A stretch of 42,201 nucleotides of DNA from Actinomycetes bacterium (GCA_021790735.1 JAJYGI010000038.1:1-42201), one strand, 5' to 3'; shown: positions 30,027 to 39,775, counted from the stretch's first letter. Numbers and translations: made by a program. The notes: a model not told the origin generated them from the letters alone.

Positions 30027-30657
30027 TGATCTGAGCATCTGGCTTTTCCTTGGAGCACTGTAACACCACCTTAAGACCTGACGGTGAGCGAGGGAGTATG
30101 GAGATCATCGATGGTTTAGAACGCCTCTTTCGCTGATGATGGCTTATTTACTTGTGTCAAAAACGGTGATGATGGATGCTCTATGGAACCAAGATTTGTT
30201 CGCTCGTTGTCTTGCACAACGATAGCCATGCTAAGACTGTACCGTGTAGACATCTTTGTTTGGATAGAGTAGCGTGCACGGCTTAGAACGAAGACTCAGG
30301 ATTTTTAGGTGTTGTCTGGGCATGTTTGTGTCAAGGATTTGAGTTTACATTCGTATTGGGGTGATTAGGTTACGCTCCTGCTCTAGTCCTGTCGTAAGGA
30401 GACTGTGGATGAAGTTGGGAGTAGTAGCAGAGATGGGCGTACCTTTGATACGAGGCTTTGACGGTATCCAATGGACACTGATGTTTGGTGCAGAGCCTTG
30501 GGCTAAAGGTTGGCTAAATTTTGAAGTGTTGGAGTACAGGCTTGTGGCCTTAGAAAGGGAGATAGTTTAGTATTCCTAGAGTAACATGAGCAATTGGTTA
30601 ATTTTTATGCGAAGAGGCTAACCTAACTGATAATAGCTACTACTAGGAGAACTAAAA

Positions 30658-31848
30658 GTGTTTAGCAGGTACCTTGCGACCCGAGCTTTGATCGTACTTG
30701 CTCTTATAGGAGGTATTTCTTCGGTCGGTACGACTGGACTCTATAGTTCTTCGAAGGTTCAACAATCAAAGAGTTCTCTGGTGTCGGCATCTACTCCGAT
30801 TAACCCACCTGTGAACGATCCCGGTGATATAGGTTCTGTTCTAGCATCTCCGCAATGTGCGACTCAAGCGTCTACAAACTGCGAGATCTCGATTATGGGT
30901 GCGCTTGACAAAGGTCGAGCGTCTCTTGGATTCTCTAACTATCAGTTGCCTGCCGGGTTTTACGCGTTGTCTCCAGACAGCCAAATATTACTCTTAGTGA
31001 ATCAAGACCGTGGATCATATGGCTTACAGCCTATCTTGGGAGAGTTACCTTCTCTAAATGGATATGCAAGAGCGGGCGCATATGACAACTCAGATCCTAA
31101 TGTAGGTGCTAATGAACTCCTAAATGGAGTAGATTCCGTCGCCGTCGGTTCGAACTGGTTTGGCTCTACGACTCCTACAAATGCTTTGCTCGTATTTTAC
31201 GTCTGGATGTATGACGACGGATTTGGTTCTTCAAATCTTTCGTGTCCCGAACCGGGGTTTCCGGGATGTTGGATGCATCGTGATAACCTGCTCCTAGGTG
31301 GTGGAGGAGCTAACGGGGTCTTTATGGGAGTTGCTCAGACCTCAGATGCATCGTTCGCGTACTCCTTCGCCTTGGTTGTAGTAGCCGGTACGTTCGCGTC
31401 AATCAGCACAGTTCCTGTAGAAGACTCTTATTCACAGCTTCAAAACGTTCTCTCAACTGACGGTGGGTCGCTACCTGGTGGGTACTGGCTCGTAGCTTCA
31501 GACGGTGGTGTCTTCAGCTTCGGTGACGCTAACTTCTACGGATCGATGGGCGGTAAACCGTTGAACCAACCGATTGTGGGTATGGCCTCTACTCCTGATG
31601 GAAAGGGGTACTGGCTCGTAGCTTCAGACGGTGGTGTCTTCAGCTTCGGTGACGCTAACTTCTACGGATCGATGGGCGGAACTGACTTAGGCGAGAAGGT
31701 AGCGGCAATTGATAGTAGTGGACCTTTCGGCTATCAAATAGTATCGAACCTTGGTGGTGTCTTTAGCTTTGGAAGTGAAGCCTATCTAGGATCTGCTGAG
31801 TTGTATCTACTAAATCGCCCCATCGTTGGAGCGACTTACGTATCGTAG
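30658..31848 (+). CDS. Secreted CAP-like domain protein with C-terminal GYWLVASDGGVFSFGDA repeats
   Basis: Signal peptide-like N-terminus, LLLVNQDRGSYGLQPI CAP-like segment, two near-identical GYWLVASDGGVFSFGDANFYGSMGG units plus a degenerate third (GYQIVSNLGGVFSFGSEAYLGS). Confidence 0.75.
   Translation: MFSRYLATRALIVLALIGGISSVGTTGLYSSSKVQQSKSSLVSASTPINPPVNDPGDIGSVLASPQCATQASTNCEISIMGALDKGRASLGFSNYQLPAGFYALSPDSQILLLVNQDRGSYGLQPILGELPSLNGYARAGAYDNSDPNVGANELLNGVDSVAVGSNWFGSTTPTNALLVFYVWMYDDGFGSSNLSCPEPGFPGCWMHRDNLLLGGGGANGVFMGVAQTSDASFAYSFALVVVAGTFASISTVPVEDSYSQLQNVLSTDGGSLPGGYWLVASDGGVFSFGDANFYGSMGGKPLNQPIVGMASTPDGKGYWLVASDGGVFSFGDANFYGSMGGTDLGEKVAAIDSSGPFGYQIVSNLGGVFSFGSEAYLGSAELYLLNRPIVGATYVS
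31480..31553 (+). repeat. Direct repeat copy 1 (74 bp) in the CAP-like gene
   Basis: gggtactggctcgtagcttcagacggtggtgtcttcagcttcggtgacgctaacttctacggatcgatgggcgg, identical to 31606-31679. Confidence 0.95.
31606..31679 (+). repeat. Direct repeat copy 2 (74 bp) in the CAP-like gene
   Basis: Exact copy of 31480-31553 at a 126-bp (42-codon) period. Confidence 0.95.
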
Positions 31849-32756
31849 TTGGAGATAAAGTTCTCTACTAGTTCCATGTAGGACTCTCGTTCTTCCCAAA
31901 ATGGCATATGGGAGGAGTTCTCGAATACGTGCAGCCGACTGCCATTAATGCCCTTGAGTAGCGGTTCTTGGATATAAGGGGCAGCCTCATCGTATCTACC
32001 ACAGATGAGCAGGGTTGGAGATGAAATTAAATGTAGCCGACCTGTACTGGTCCAATCCCTAGCAGTACCAATTACATGAAACTCAGAGGGACCGTTCATG
32101 GTGTAGTAGACCGTTGGATCTTCATCTAGTAGTTCAAAGGATCTTGCGACGTCTTTTGGGTACTCCTCTAGTCGACAGACATGTCTCCGATAAAATACGT
32201 CGCAAGCTTGTCGATACTCTGGATCGGAGTAAGTTTGTGCGATTTCATGACGTTGAAGAGCCTCTTGGACGTTCTTTGGTAAGGCTGCGATCCACTTCGC
32301 CGCAGCCTCTTGAAAATCTGGGAAAGAGGATGTTGTGTTAGAGAGGACCAGGGAATGTAGCCGCTCGGGTTGGGTAAAGGCGAACTCCTGAGCCAGCATG
32401 CCTCCCCAGGACTGACCTAAGAGATGGTATCCATTTGCGCAAAGAGGAAGACTTTCTACAAGATTTATCAGCTCATCCCGAAATAACTCAGGTGTCCAAA
32501 AGGCTGGATCCGCCTCTGGAATGTGACTGGAGTTTCCGCAACCTAACTGATCGTAGAAGATAACTGGTCGACCCATAGAGGCGATGTCTGAGATAGACAA
32601 GAGATAGTTGTGGGGTACTCCTGGACCGCCGTGTGCGACTACGAGCGGTAACTTATTGGAGGTTGCATCGGTTGGTTTGTGGATCTGGTACCAAGTTCGG
32701 TAACCTAAAAACGAAAGTTCTCCATCGACAACGTTGATCTCTGTTCCCATGGACAC
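31836..32756 (-). CDS. Proline iminopeptidase, alpha/beta hydrolase
   Basis: VVAHGGPGVPHNYLL, VIFYDQLGCGNS, YHLLGQSWGGMLAQEFA (GQSWGG nucleophile elbow), CGRYDEAAP, FENSSHMPFWEE. Confidence 0.9.
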   Translation of the reverse strand: MSMGTEINVVDGELSFLGYRTWYQIHKPTDATSNKLPLVVAHGGPGVPHNYLLSISDIASMGRPVIFYDQLGCGNSSHIPEADPAFWTPELFRDELINLVESLPLCANGYHLLGQSWGGMLAQEFAFTQPERLHSLVLSNTTSSFPDFQEAAAKWIAALPKNVQEALQRHEIAQTYSDPEYRQACDVFYRRHVCRLEEYPKDVARSFELLDEDPTVYYTMNGPSEFHVIGTARDWTSTGRLHLISSPTLLICGRYDEAAPYIQEPLLKGINGSRLHVFENSSHMPFWEERESYMELVENFISNYDT

Positions 32757-32790
32757 AATCTAGCAGGGACTTGAGTTTTGAATTGATAAA

Positions 32791-33231
32791 TTAAGAGGAT
32801 GACTTGAGTAGTGTTTCAAGCCGTTCGAGGTTTTTTTTCCAGATCCGTTCAAGTATCGGTTTGGCCGCTTGTGCTCCGATTGGACCGAGAAGAAACGGTG
32901 GGAAAGCGATCTGTTCGCTCCAGTGAATCTCGCAGTAATCAGGTGAAAGGTGTTGCAAAGATAATGTACCTTCTCCCTTGAAGAGACCTTTGTGAACGAC
33001 GGTGATAGAGTTGGGCTCGTCCCAGTTTATGACCCTCATACTATCTCTGACCGTGAACGGACCTATCTTTGTCAAACAGTCGAACTCGACTTTATCTCCG
33101 ACTTTTTCAGTTGTTAGGAACTCGATCCGTTCTGCGTCTGCCATCCAAAGCGAGTGTCTTTCTATGGCGGAGATCTCCGCCCATACAACGGACTTGGGGA
33201 AAGGAAGGGAGCGTCTGATGCTTACTCTCAT
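32791..33231 (-). CDS. SRPBCC family (polyketide cyclase/dehydrase-like) protein
   Basis: MRVSIRRSLPFPKSVVWAEISAIERHSLWMADAERIEFL...VGDKVEFDCLTKIGPFTVRDSMRVINWDEPNSI...ALS-type START-fold pattern. Confidence 0.65.
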   Translation of the reverse strand: MRVSIRRSLPFPKSVVWAEISAIERHSLWMADAERIEFLTTEKVGDKVEFDCLTKIGPFTVRDSMRVINWDEPNSITVVHKGLFKGEGTLSLQHLSPDYCEIHWSEQIAFPPFLLGPIGAQAAKPILERIWKKNLERLETLLKSSS

Positions 33232-33244
33232 GGTTGTACTAACT

Positions 33245-34255
33245 CTACCTTGCAGCCTTTGTCCCCTCGATCTCTTCCTTGCCTAGTAGGACTTTAGTGG
33301 CAAGTTCAGGCGAGATTATGTTTATTGAGACTCCGGTGCCCAGTTCGAAGCCAGCTTTAGTCGTGAGTTTTGGAAATAGGTGTACGTGCCAGTGAAAGTT
33401 TCCGATAGCACGATAAGGAGAGGAGTGAAACACCAAGTTATAAGCCACATCGCCTACTTGATTTCTCAATTTGTTCAATGCCTTCTTGATGGCGATTCCG
33501 GTTGACTTTAGTTCGTAGGGTGAAGACGTATGAAGGTGCGGTCCATGACTTTTAGGTACTATAAGCATCTCGAAGGCACTTTGGGCCCAGTAAGGCGAGA
33601 TCACTGTCGCCTCTTCCTCTTCGACGACGACTCGCTCATCGATAGTCTTTTCGAGTTCAACCGTAGCGCACAAGAGGCATCCTCCGACAAAACGTGAGAA
33701 CCCCGCTTGTTCATCGGAAAGCTCCCTAGGGACGAAGGAGATTCCCAAGAGCTGGGCATGTGGGTGTTCTAAGGAAGCCCCAGCTGCTCTTCCTTGATTC
33801 AAAATTATTTGAGAGTACCGTATGACACTAGAGTGTAGATGAGCGTCCATGCGATCTCTCATAGCCGCCATGACAACACCTATCTGGTCTTGATCGAGAT
33901 CTGCCCAGGTTGCCTTGTGGTCCTGTGAGAGAATGAGAACCTCGTGAATCCCCGAAGCAGGAGCTTGTGTAAAGACAGGACCCTTCGATACCGTCACCAT
34001 GGGTTCATCTTCACTAAACGCAGGATATAGATTTGGTACGACTCTTACGGTCCAGCTTCCAGATGGACCGTAAGTCTCAAGGGCCGGTGGTGTGTCATCT
34101 TCTGCACCAGGGCAAAACGGACAGTTGCGATCTGAAGAGATATGTTCACTTGCAGGCGCAGGGAAAAAGGCGGATGGTCTATAAGACCGGCCTTCGGCTA
34201 CGGCGATCCAGCGACCTGTTAGTGGATCTAACCTAAGTTGATTTTTGGCTTTCAT
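33245..34255 (-). CDS. galT: Galactose-1-phosphate uridylyltransferase
   Basis: LRLDPLTGRWIAVAEGRSYRPSAF, CPFCPGAEDDTPP, VRVVPNLYPAF, GASLEHPHAQLLGISFVP, FHWHVHLFPKLT. Confidence 0.93.
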   Translation of the reverse strand: MKAKNQLRLDPLTGRWIAVAEGRSYRPSAFFPAPASEHISSDRNCPFCPGAEDDTPPALETYGPSGSWTVRVVPNLYPAFSEDEPMVTVSKGPVFTQAPASGIHEVLILSQDHKATWADLDQDQIGVVMAAMRDRMDAHLHSSVIRYSQIILNQGRAAGASLEHPHAQLLGISFVPRELSDEQAGFSRFVGGCLLCATVELEKTIDERVVVEEEEATVISPYWAQSAFEMLIVPKSHGPHLHTSSPYELKSTGIAIKKALNKLRNQVGDVAYNLVFHSSPYRAIGNFHWHVHLFPKLTTKAGFELGTGVSINIISPELATKVLLGKEEIEGTKAAR

Positions 34256-35035
34256 AGACTACCTTCTGATCACGACGTTCGACTCTTACGTACTTTCAAG
34301 TACTTAGCGTCAACTGTTACCTATCTTAGCCAGAAAGTATTCCTTGATCAGAGGTTACCGTATTTTGGCTTATCGGGAGATTTTGGTTGCTGTGGGGATC
34401 AAAGTCGGCGGAGCTGCAGTAGTTCGTCGGAGGAAAGTCTAAGCGCGCGACGCGGTTGGCTAGACTCGAACGGATCTCCGACGGACTGGATGGCAACTAC
34501 CTTGATAGCTAGACTCGCTTTGTTGAGAGGATTGCCAAGAGCTAACTCCTGCAAGTCAACAGCGAATGCAGATCACTGATTACTTATTTTTTCTTGGTTG
34601 TGCATTGCATTGATAACTCGGAGTTTCGGTAGCAAATTTAAGGATTTCGAGAAAAGATAGCACCTGCAGCAGTGGGAGTGAACCAGAAGCCTATGGTAGC
34701 GAGATTGTCTGTAAAGCGACGGACTTTACCTTTCCTCTAACCACAAGATCAAGATGGCCGTGATCTTTATCGCGTACTAACAGATCAGACAGCGCTGTTC
34801 TTGCGTTTGATCTGCATCTATGAAGGACGGCCGATACAAACATTATGCGACGCTTAAGAGCCGAGTGAGCGGTGGCACATATTGGGATGGGGAAGGCTCA
34901 ACTGACCACCAGCAAGGGAGACTTATGAAGCCGAGTTGGTGAATGAATGATTTCAAGAGTAATGACTGTGAAACTGTGCTGAATTGTGATGACTTCAAAG
35001 TGGTTGTGCCGGGGGGAGTGGATATCATTACTTGA

Positions 35036-36175
35036 GTGACGATCTACTTGGATAACGCCGCTACTACACAGATGTCCGTCTCTTCACTGAACGAGTACGT
35101 TCGAGTGCAAAGGGATTGCTTCGGAAATCCAAATGGAGTTCACCATATCTCCCAAGCCGCAAAGACGGTACTCGAAGAGAAACGTGAGTCTTTCGCCCGG
35201 GCAACGGGAGCTGATGTTAGGGGTACCATTTTCACCTCATCTGGAACTGAGGCGTGTAACTTAGCGATCAAAGGTGGAAAAGGTGATCTCCCAGTTGCTG
35301 TAGTGTCAAGCATCGAACACCACTGCGTTTTGGAACCAATAAAGACATATCCAACGAGACGTATGGTCAGAAGTAGTTCAGACGGTTCCTTAGACCTAGT
35401 AGACCTGGAAAGAGCCCTAAAGGAGCATGGAGACAACATTGGCCTTTTTGCTCTTATGGCGGTTAATAACGAAACGGGGGTTATCCAGCCGATTGCGCAA
35501 GCGTGTCAGCTAGTACGTCAATATGCAAAGCGGGCCAAGATACTTATAGATGCCGTGCAAGCTGTTCCGTGGTTGGATCTCAAGGTCTTATATTCCTGTG
35601 CGGACATGCTGGTTATCTCCGCACATAAGTTTCACGGGCCGAAAGGTTCAGGAGTGTTATTCACTCGGTATCCAAATGAGCTTGCTCCAATCATCGCCGG
35701 TGGAGGTCAGGAGTACGAAAAACGTAGTGGCACCCAAGACGTCGCTGCTGTAGCGGCCAGCGCAGTCGCTTTGGACGATGTGCAAAGAGATCGACTGCAG
35801 AGCTTGTCTAAGGTGAAGGATCTGAACGCCGTTTTTTTGAGTTCGCTTGAAGGAGGAGATGCGGAGTTTATGGTAAATGGTAGTAGGGAGACAAGCGTTG
35901 ACGCCATTATCAGTATTCGCTTTCCTGATGTGCGTAATGAAGAACTCATCTTCTTGGCCGACCAGGAGGGAATCGCTATCTCGGCTGGAGCGGCCTGTGC
36001 TTCAGGTGCTTTGCAACCCTCCCATGTACTGCTAAGCATGGGCTTAACTAAGACTCAAGCAACGAGCTCCATAAGGGTAAGTTTTGGAGTAGAAAATACA
36101 CTCCAAGAGTGCATCTCTGCCGCCCAATGTCTATCGACTATCGCTACAAAGTTAAGGTCAAGCCGTGTTAAGTAA
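35036..36175 (+). CDS. Cysteine desulfurase (IscS/NifS family)
   Basis: IYLDNAATTQ, FGNPNGVHHISQAAKTVLEEKRE, FTSSGTEACNLAIKG, NNETGVIQPI, ISAHKFHGPKGSGVLF, GGGQEYEKRSGTQDVAAVAA, SAGAACASGALQPSHVLLSMGL. Confidence 0.94.
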   Translation: MTIYLDNAATTQMSVSSLNEYVRVQRDCFGNPNGVHHISQAAKTVLEEKRESFARATGADVRGTIFTSSGTEACNLAIKGGKGDLPVAVVSSIEHHCVLEPIKTYPTRRMVRSSSDGSLDLVDLERALKEHGDNIGLFALMAVNNETGVIQPIAQACQLVRQYAKRAKILIDAVQAVPWLDLKVLYSCADMLVISAHKFHGPKGSGVLFTRYPNELAPIIAGGGQEYEKRSGTQDVAAVAASAVALDDVQRDRLQSLSKVKDLNAVFLSSLEGGDAEFMVNGSRETSVDAIISIRFPDVRNEELIFLADQEGIAISAGAACASGALQPSHVLLSMGLTKTQATSSIRVSFGVENTLQECISAAQCLSTIATKLRSSRVK

Positions 36176-36629
36176 TCGTTCGCCTATCTATGATACGCTG
36201 CTGATCGTACACGTTCTAGTAGGAATGCTTGGCTACGGTGCAGTTATCTTTAGTGGGGTATTCTCTCGAAAACTGCTAAGAGAGGGGCCTTCGGCGTCGA
36301 CGCGGAAGTACTTCGATGGCTCGCCTAATATTCCAGGCATGTTCATCGGACTAGTGCCAGTTTTTGGAGTGCTAGTTCTCCTAATTGGGAAGGGAAATCT
36401 ACGTGATCTAACCAAAGGGTGGTTTGACCTCGCAGTTACAATCTGGGTCGTTTCGGCAGCCGTCGCCTTCATGAGAGTATTCCCTCCAGAGCGAAAGCTG
36501 CACCTCGCCCTTGAGGAGAACTCAGATAACGTTGGAACGTTAGCAAAGTCCATTTCACGCGCTTCGGGACTTTGTTCAGTTCTTTATGTAGCTGCCTTCT
36601 ACCTCATGTTGTTCAAGCCACGTTTTTAG
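36165..36629 (+). CDS. Integral membrane protein, DUF2269-like
   Basis: Four predicted TM segments, N-terminal YDTLLIVHVLVGMLGYGAVIFSGVFSR. Overlaps the cysteine desulfurase stop. Confidence 0.5.
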   Translation: MLSNRSPIYDTLLIVHVLVGMLGYGAVIFSGVFSRKLLREGPSASTRKYFDGSPNIPGMFIGLVPVFGVLVLLIGKGNLRDLTKGWFDLAVTIWVVSAAVAFMRVFPPERKLHLALEENSDNVGTLAKSISRASGLCSVLYVAAFYLMLFKPRF

Positions 36630-36648
36630 TCTAAGAGTTAGACTTTTT
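36628..36648 (+). terminator. Candidate intrinsic terminator
   Basis: AGTCTAA-gag-TTAGACT followed by TTTT, starting at the stop codon of the preceding gene. Weak AT-rich stem. Confidence 0.45.
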
Positions 36649-36756
36649 GGAGTTACTTAACCCCGCCCACAGTTTGGTCTCTTGCCGTGATTGGCTTTCT
36701 TTTTGGTTCTGAGTTTTCTTTTGTTGGTTCTTTTTGACATAGCCAACCCAATATAG

Positions 36757-36794
36757 TTGCCAGCGAGATATAGGGCTGCATGTCTCGCTGGCAA
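36757..36794. other. Strong stem-loop, perfect 12-bp inverted repeat
   Basis: TTGCCAGCGAGA (36757-36768), 14-nt loop, TCTCGCTGGCAA (36783-36794). Confidence 0.7.
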
Positions 36795-36889
36795 TATTGT
36801 CGCTTTCTGAAGCCTCCACTAACTTGCTTAACAAAGTTCGTAGGTCTGATCGATATGGAAGTTCCCTATGTTGTGTAGTTTGTAGTTGT

Positions 36890-37225
36890 ATGCCATGGCT
36901 GTTGAACAGCGGTTCAGTTTTAGCTTCGACGAAGCGTGTAAGCATCCTGCGAGGAGTTTGGTTGCTTTCAATTGGTCCTACAGAGGTTGTCGTTGCACGT
37001 GCAACGAGACTTCCGGCGATTGCAGCCTTTCAAAGGTCGGGCTTTGTGTTAGTTTTAGATCGTGAGATGACGGTGTTATCTGTAGCAACCTTGAAGCCCT
37101 GGCGCTTTGTTAGAGTTCCGACAAAGATGTACTGGTTAGTCATTGCCCCCCCTGAGATAAGTAGAGCCTGGGGCGTACGAGTCGGTGATCAACTCGAACT
37201 TGTAGAGAGTGGACGGAATGAGTGA
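36890..37225 (+). CDS. DUF192-like protein
   Basis: FVLVLDREMTVLSVATLKPWRFVRVPTKMYWLVIAPPEISRAWGVRVGDQLEL resembles the DUF192 C-terminal pattern. ATG at 36890 is preferred over the track start at 36797. Confidence 0.55.
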   Translation: MPWLLNSGSVLASTKRVSILRGVWLLSIGPTEVVVARATRLPAIAAFQRSGFVLVLDREMTVLSVATLKPWRFVRVPTKMYWLVIAPPEISRAWGVRVGDQLELVESGRNE

Positions 37226-38075
37226 TGATTTAAAAGGCGTTCTCTACGTGGTTGCAACTCCGATTGGAAACCTTGGAGATATCTCGAAGCGGGCTCTATC
37301 GGTACTTGAGATGACTGATCGTATAGTTGCCGAGGACACTAGGGTAACATCTAAACTCTTGCGTTTGTTAGGGGTCTCACACAAGGAGATCTACCCCCTT
37401 AGAGGGCATGGTGCAGTTGACGTTGCAACGGTGGCTCGTTGGTTACGCGACAGAGAGGTAGTCTCACTTGTGAGCGACGCTGGTACGCCAAACATCTCTG
37501 ATCCAGGCAGAGATGTTGTAGGTGCTGCCCTATCTGAAGGAGTAACCCCGTACGTCATTCCAGGACCATCTGCAGTCACCGCGATACTTTCACTTTGCGA
37601 CTTTCGCTCCGAAAAGTTTTACTTTGGTGGTTTTCTGCCTAACAAGAGCGCTCAGCGAGTCTCGCTCTTAGAACAACTCGCGAGACGAAGCGAGGCGATT
37701 GTGGTCTTTGAAGCACCTCACCGTATAGAGGGTACTCTCTTGGACCTTACGGCGACCTTCCCTCACGATCGAAGAGTTTTGGTGGGCAGAGAACTGACAA
37801 AGCTGCACGAACAGTGTTTTTATGGAACAGTGGGCACCGTTAGCGAAACTGTACTTTCGGCTCCTAGAAAGGGAGAGTTTGTCTTTGCTATTGAGGGAGC
37901 CCCTGAAGTAAAAGATCAAAGCTTAAATACGACTCTGATAACCTTAGCGGAGGAGCTTTTGGCTAGAGGGCTAGGTGTCAGAACAGTGGTCGACATCTTA
38001 GTCAAGATTTATGGAGTATCTAAGTCTGAGTTTTACGAGAGATGTCTTCAAATTCGAAACTCACTTGATGGGTGA
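37209..38075 (+). CDS. rsmI: 16S rRNA (cytidine(1402)-2'-O)-methyltransferase
   Basis: GVLYVVATPIGNLGDISKRALSVL, IVAEDTRVTSKLL, VSLVSDAGTPNISDPGRDVV, VIPGPSAVTAIL, FYFGGFLPNKSAQR. Confidence 0.95.
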   Translation: MDGMSDDLKGVLYVVATPIGNLGDISKRALSVLEMTDRIVAEDTRVTSKLLRLLGVSHKEIYPLRGHGAVDVATVARWLRDREVVSLVSDAGTPNISDPGRDVVGAALSEGVTPYVIPGPSAVTAILSLCDFRSEKFYFGGFLPNKSAQRVSLLEQLARRSEAIVVFEAPHRIEGTLLDLTATFPHDRRVLVGRELTKLHEQCFYGTVGTVSETVLSAPRKGEFVFAIEGAPEVKDQSLNTTLITLAEELLARGLGVRTVVDILVKIYGVSKSEFYERCLQIRNSLDG

Positions 38076-38201
38076 CTTTGAAATGGTAGGCGAACGATGG
38101 AAGCGTTGCTAGGTTTTATCTATTGTGTAGTTTATATTTACCCAATTCGACAAGGTAATTGTCGCTGAGTATGACGTGTAAAGGTCTCGGTCAATAATTA
38201 G

Positions 38202-39719
38202 ATGCTTGATAACTGTCCAGATTCTTTCTATATTACAACTCCCATCTACTATGTGAACGGAACGCCTCACCTGGGCACCACGTACACGATGGTAGTTGCA
38301 GACACCTTGGCAAGATGGAATAGATTGTGGGGTCGCGACACCTTTTTCCTGACCGGAACCGATGAACATGGTTTGAAGGTCTCTCAAGTTGCTAGCGATA
38401 ATGGTATGGCTCCGAAACAGTGGGTCGACCTCATGGCTACGAGGTTTATAGCCGCTTGGAATGATCTAGGAATTAGCTACGATCGTTTCATCCGTACGAC
38501 TGAACCTGAGCACTATAAGACAGTCCAGAGCTTTCTTTCCAAGATATATGAGAATGGTTTCATATATAGAGATCTTTACAAGGGTCTCTACTGTGTAGCG
38601 TGCGAAGCATACTACAACGAGTCGGAACTTGAAGATGGAATTAACTGTCCGGTACACAAACGACCTGTAACGGAGATGACGGAGGAGAACTACTTTTTCA
38701 AACTCTCTGCATTCCAGGATCGTCTCTTGAAGTGGTACGATGATTTCCCAGAGGCTGTCACTCCTTCAACCAGGCGCAATGAGGCGTTGGGCTTTATCCA
38801 TCAAGGGCTAGAGGATATCTCGATTACTCGTACGTCAATCGACTGGGGAGTGCCTGTACCTTGGGATCATGAGCACGTCTTTTACGTATGGTACGATGCA
38901 CTCATAAATTACCTTACGGCGATCGGGTATGGCTCCGATGACACGAGCTTTGATAGGTACTGGCCGCATGTTCATCACCTATTAGGGAAAGACATACTGA
39001 GGTTCCACTGCGTATGGTGGCCTGCGATGTGTATGGCAGCTGGTATAGATCCTCCAAATAAGTTAATCGTCCATGGTTGGCTGCTTGCAGGAGGTGAAAA
39101 GATCTCAAAGAGTAGGGGGGTGGCAGTCGATCCTTTAGAGATCGCTAATGAGTACGGCATCGATGCGATGAGGTACTACTTGTTGAAGGAGACGCACCTT
39201 GGTTCCGACGGCGACTTCTCCATTGAGGGAATGGTCTCGACGTACAATGCCGATATCGCTAATAACCTAGGTAATCTTCTGCAAAGATGTTTGGCTCTCG
39301 TAGCCTCCAAGCTAGACGGTGTCACGCCCGCTTGTCCTTTAGAACCCCCAGAGGTATTTGCGTTCCAAGAGAGAGTCGACCGGGTAGTCCACTCTTGGGA
39401 GAGCTTCCAACCAGTTGGAGCACTAGAGGCATCTATGGAGCTACTTAGAAGTGCAAACGTTTACTTGGAACAGACAGAACCGTGGAAATCCTCGTCTGTG
39501 GAGTATATAACCGTGGTGATTGGTGCGGTGTTAGAGCTGCTTAGAGTAGTTTCTCTACTTTTACTCCCGGCGGTTCCAGAGTCAAGTGGTAGGGTTCTTA
39601 GTCGTTTAGGTGTTGAGGTACCTCTAAGTATTCGCGATGAACTAATCTTTGGAAAATATCGAGGTGGAGCAGCTATCGAAAAGTCAGCCCCCTTATTTCC
39701 GCGTCTAGAAGTGGAGTGA
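38202..39719 (+). CDS. metG: Methionyl-tRNA synthetase
   Basis: FYITTPIYYVNGTPHLGTTYTMVVADTLARWNRLWG, FLTGTDEHGLKV, GGEKISKSRGVAVDP (KMSKS). Confidence 0.96.
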   Translation: MLDNCPDSFYITTPIYYVNGTPHLGTTYTMVVADTLARWNRLWGRDTFFLTGTDEHGLKVSQVASDNGMAPKQWVDLMATRFIAAWNDLGISYDRFIRTTEPEHYKTVQSFLSKIYENGFIYRDLYKGLYCVACEAYYNESELEDGINCPVHKRPVTEMTEENYFFKLSAFQDRLLKWYDDFPEAVTPSTRRNEALGFIHQGLEDISITRTSIDWGVPVPWDHEHVFYVWYDALINYLTAIGYGSDDTSFDRYWPHVHHLLGKDILRFHCVWWPAMCMAAGIDPPNKLIVHGWLLAGGEKISKSRGVAVDPLEIANEYGIDAMRYYLLKETHLGSDGDFSIEGMVSTYNADIANNLGNLLQRCLALVASKLDGVTPACPLEPPEVFAFQERVDRVVHSWESFQPVGALEASMELLRSANVYLEQTEPWKSSSVEYITVVIGAVLELLRVVSLLLLPAVPESSGRVLSRLGVEVPLSIRDELIFGKYRGGAAIEKSAPLFPRLEVE

Positions 39720-39775
39720 GATGAGGACCATTCACCTTAGTTTGCTTTTGGTGGCGATCGTAGTTAGGAGACGTT

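Noticed and set aside
34429-34439. GGAGGAAAGTC resembles the conserved 5' GAGGAAAGUC element of bacterial RNase P RNA
   Set aside because: No other conserved RNase P blocks (GGUGAAA, AGAGCGCACC-type, 3' P4 partner) were found in the following few hundred bases.
34440-34480. On the minus strand, GTTCGAGTC resembles a tRNA T-loop
   Set aside because: The flanking T-stem bases do not pair and no tRNA cloverleaf can be drawn.
36631-36945. 104-aa minus-strand ORF (KKNQQKKTQNQKESQSRQET...)
   Set aside because: Low-complexity product caused by a T-rich spacer and a hairpin; overlaps the DUF192-like gene.
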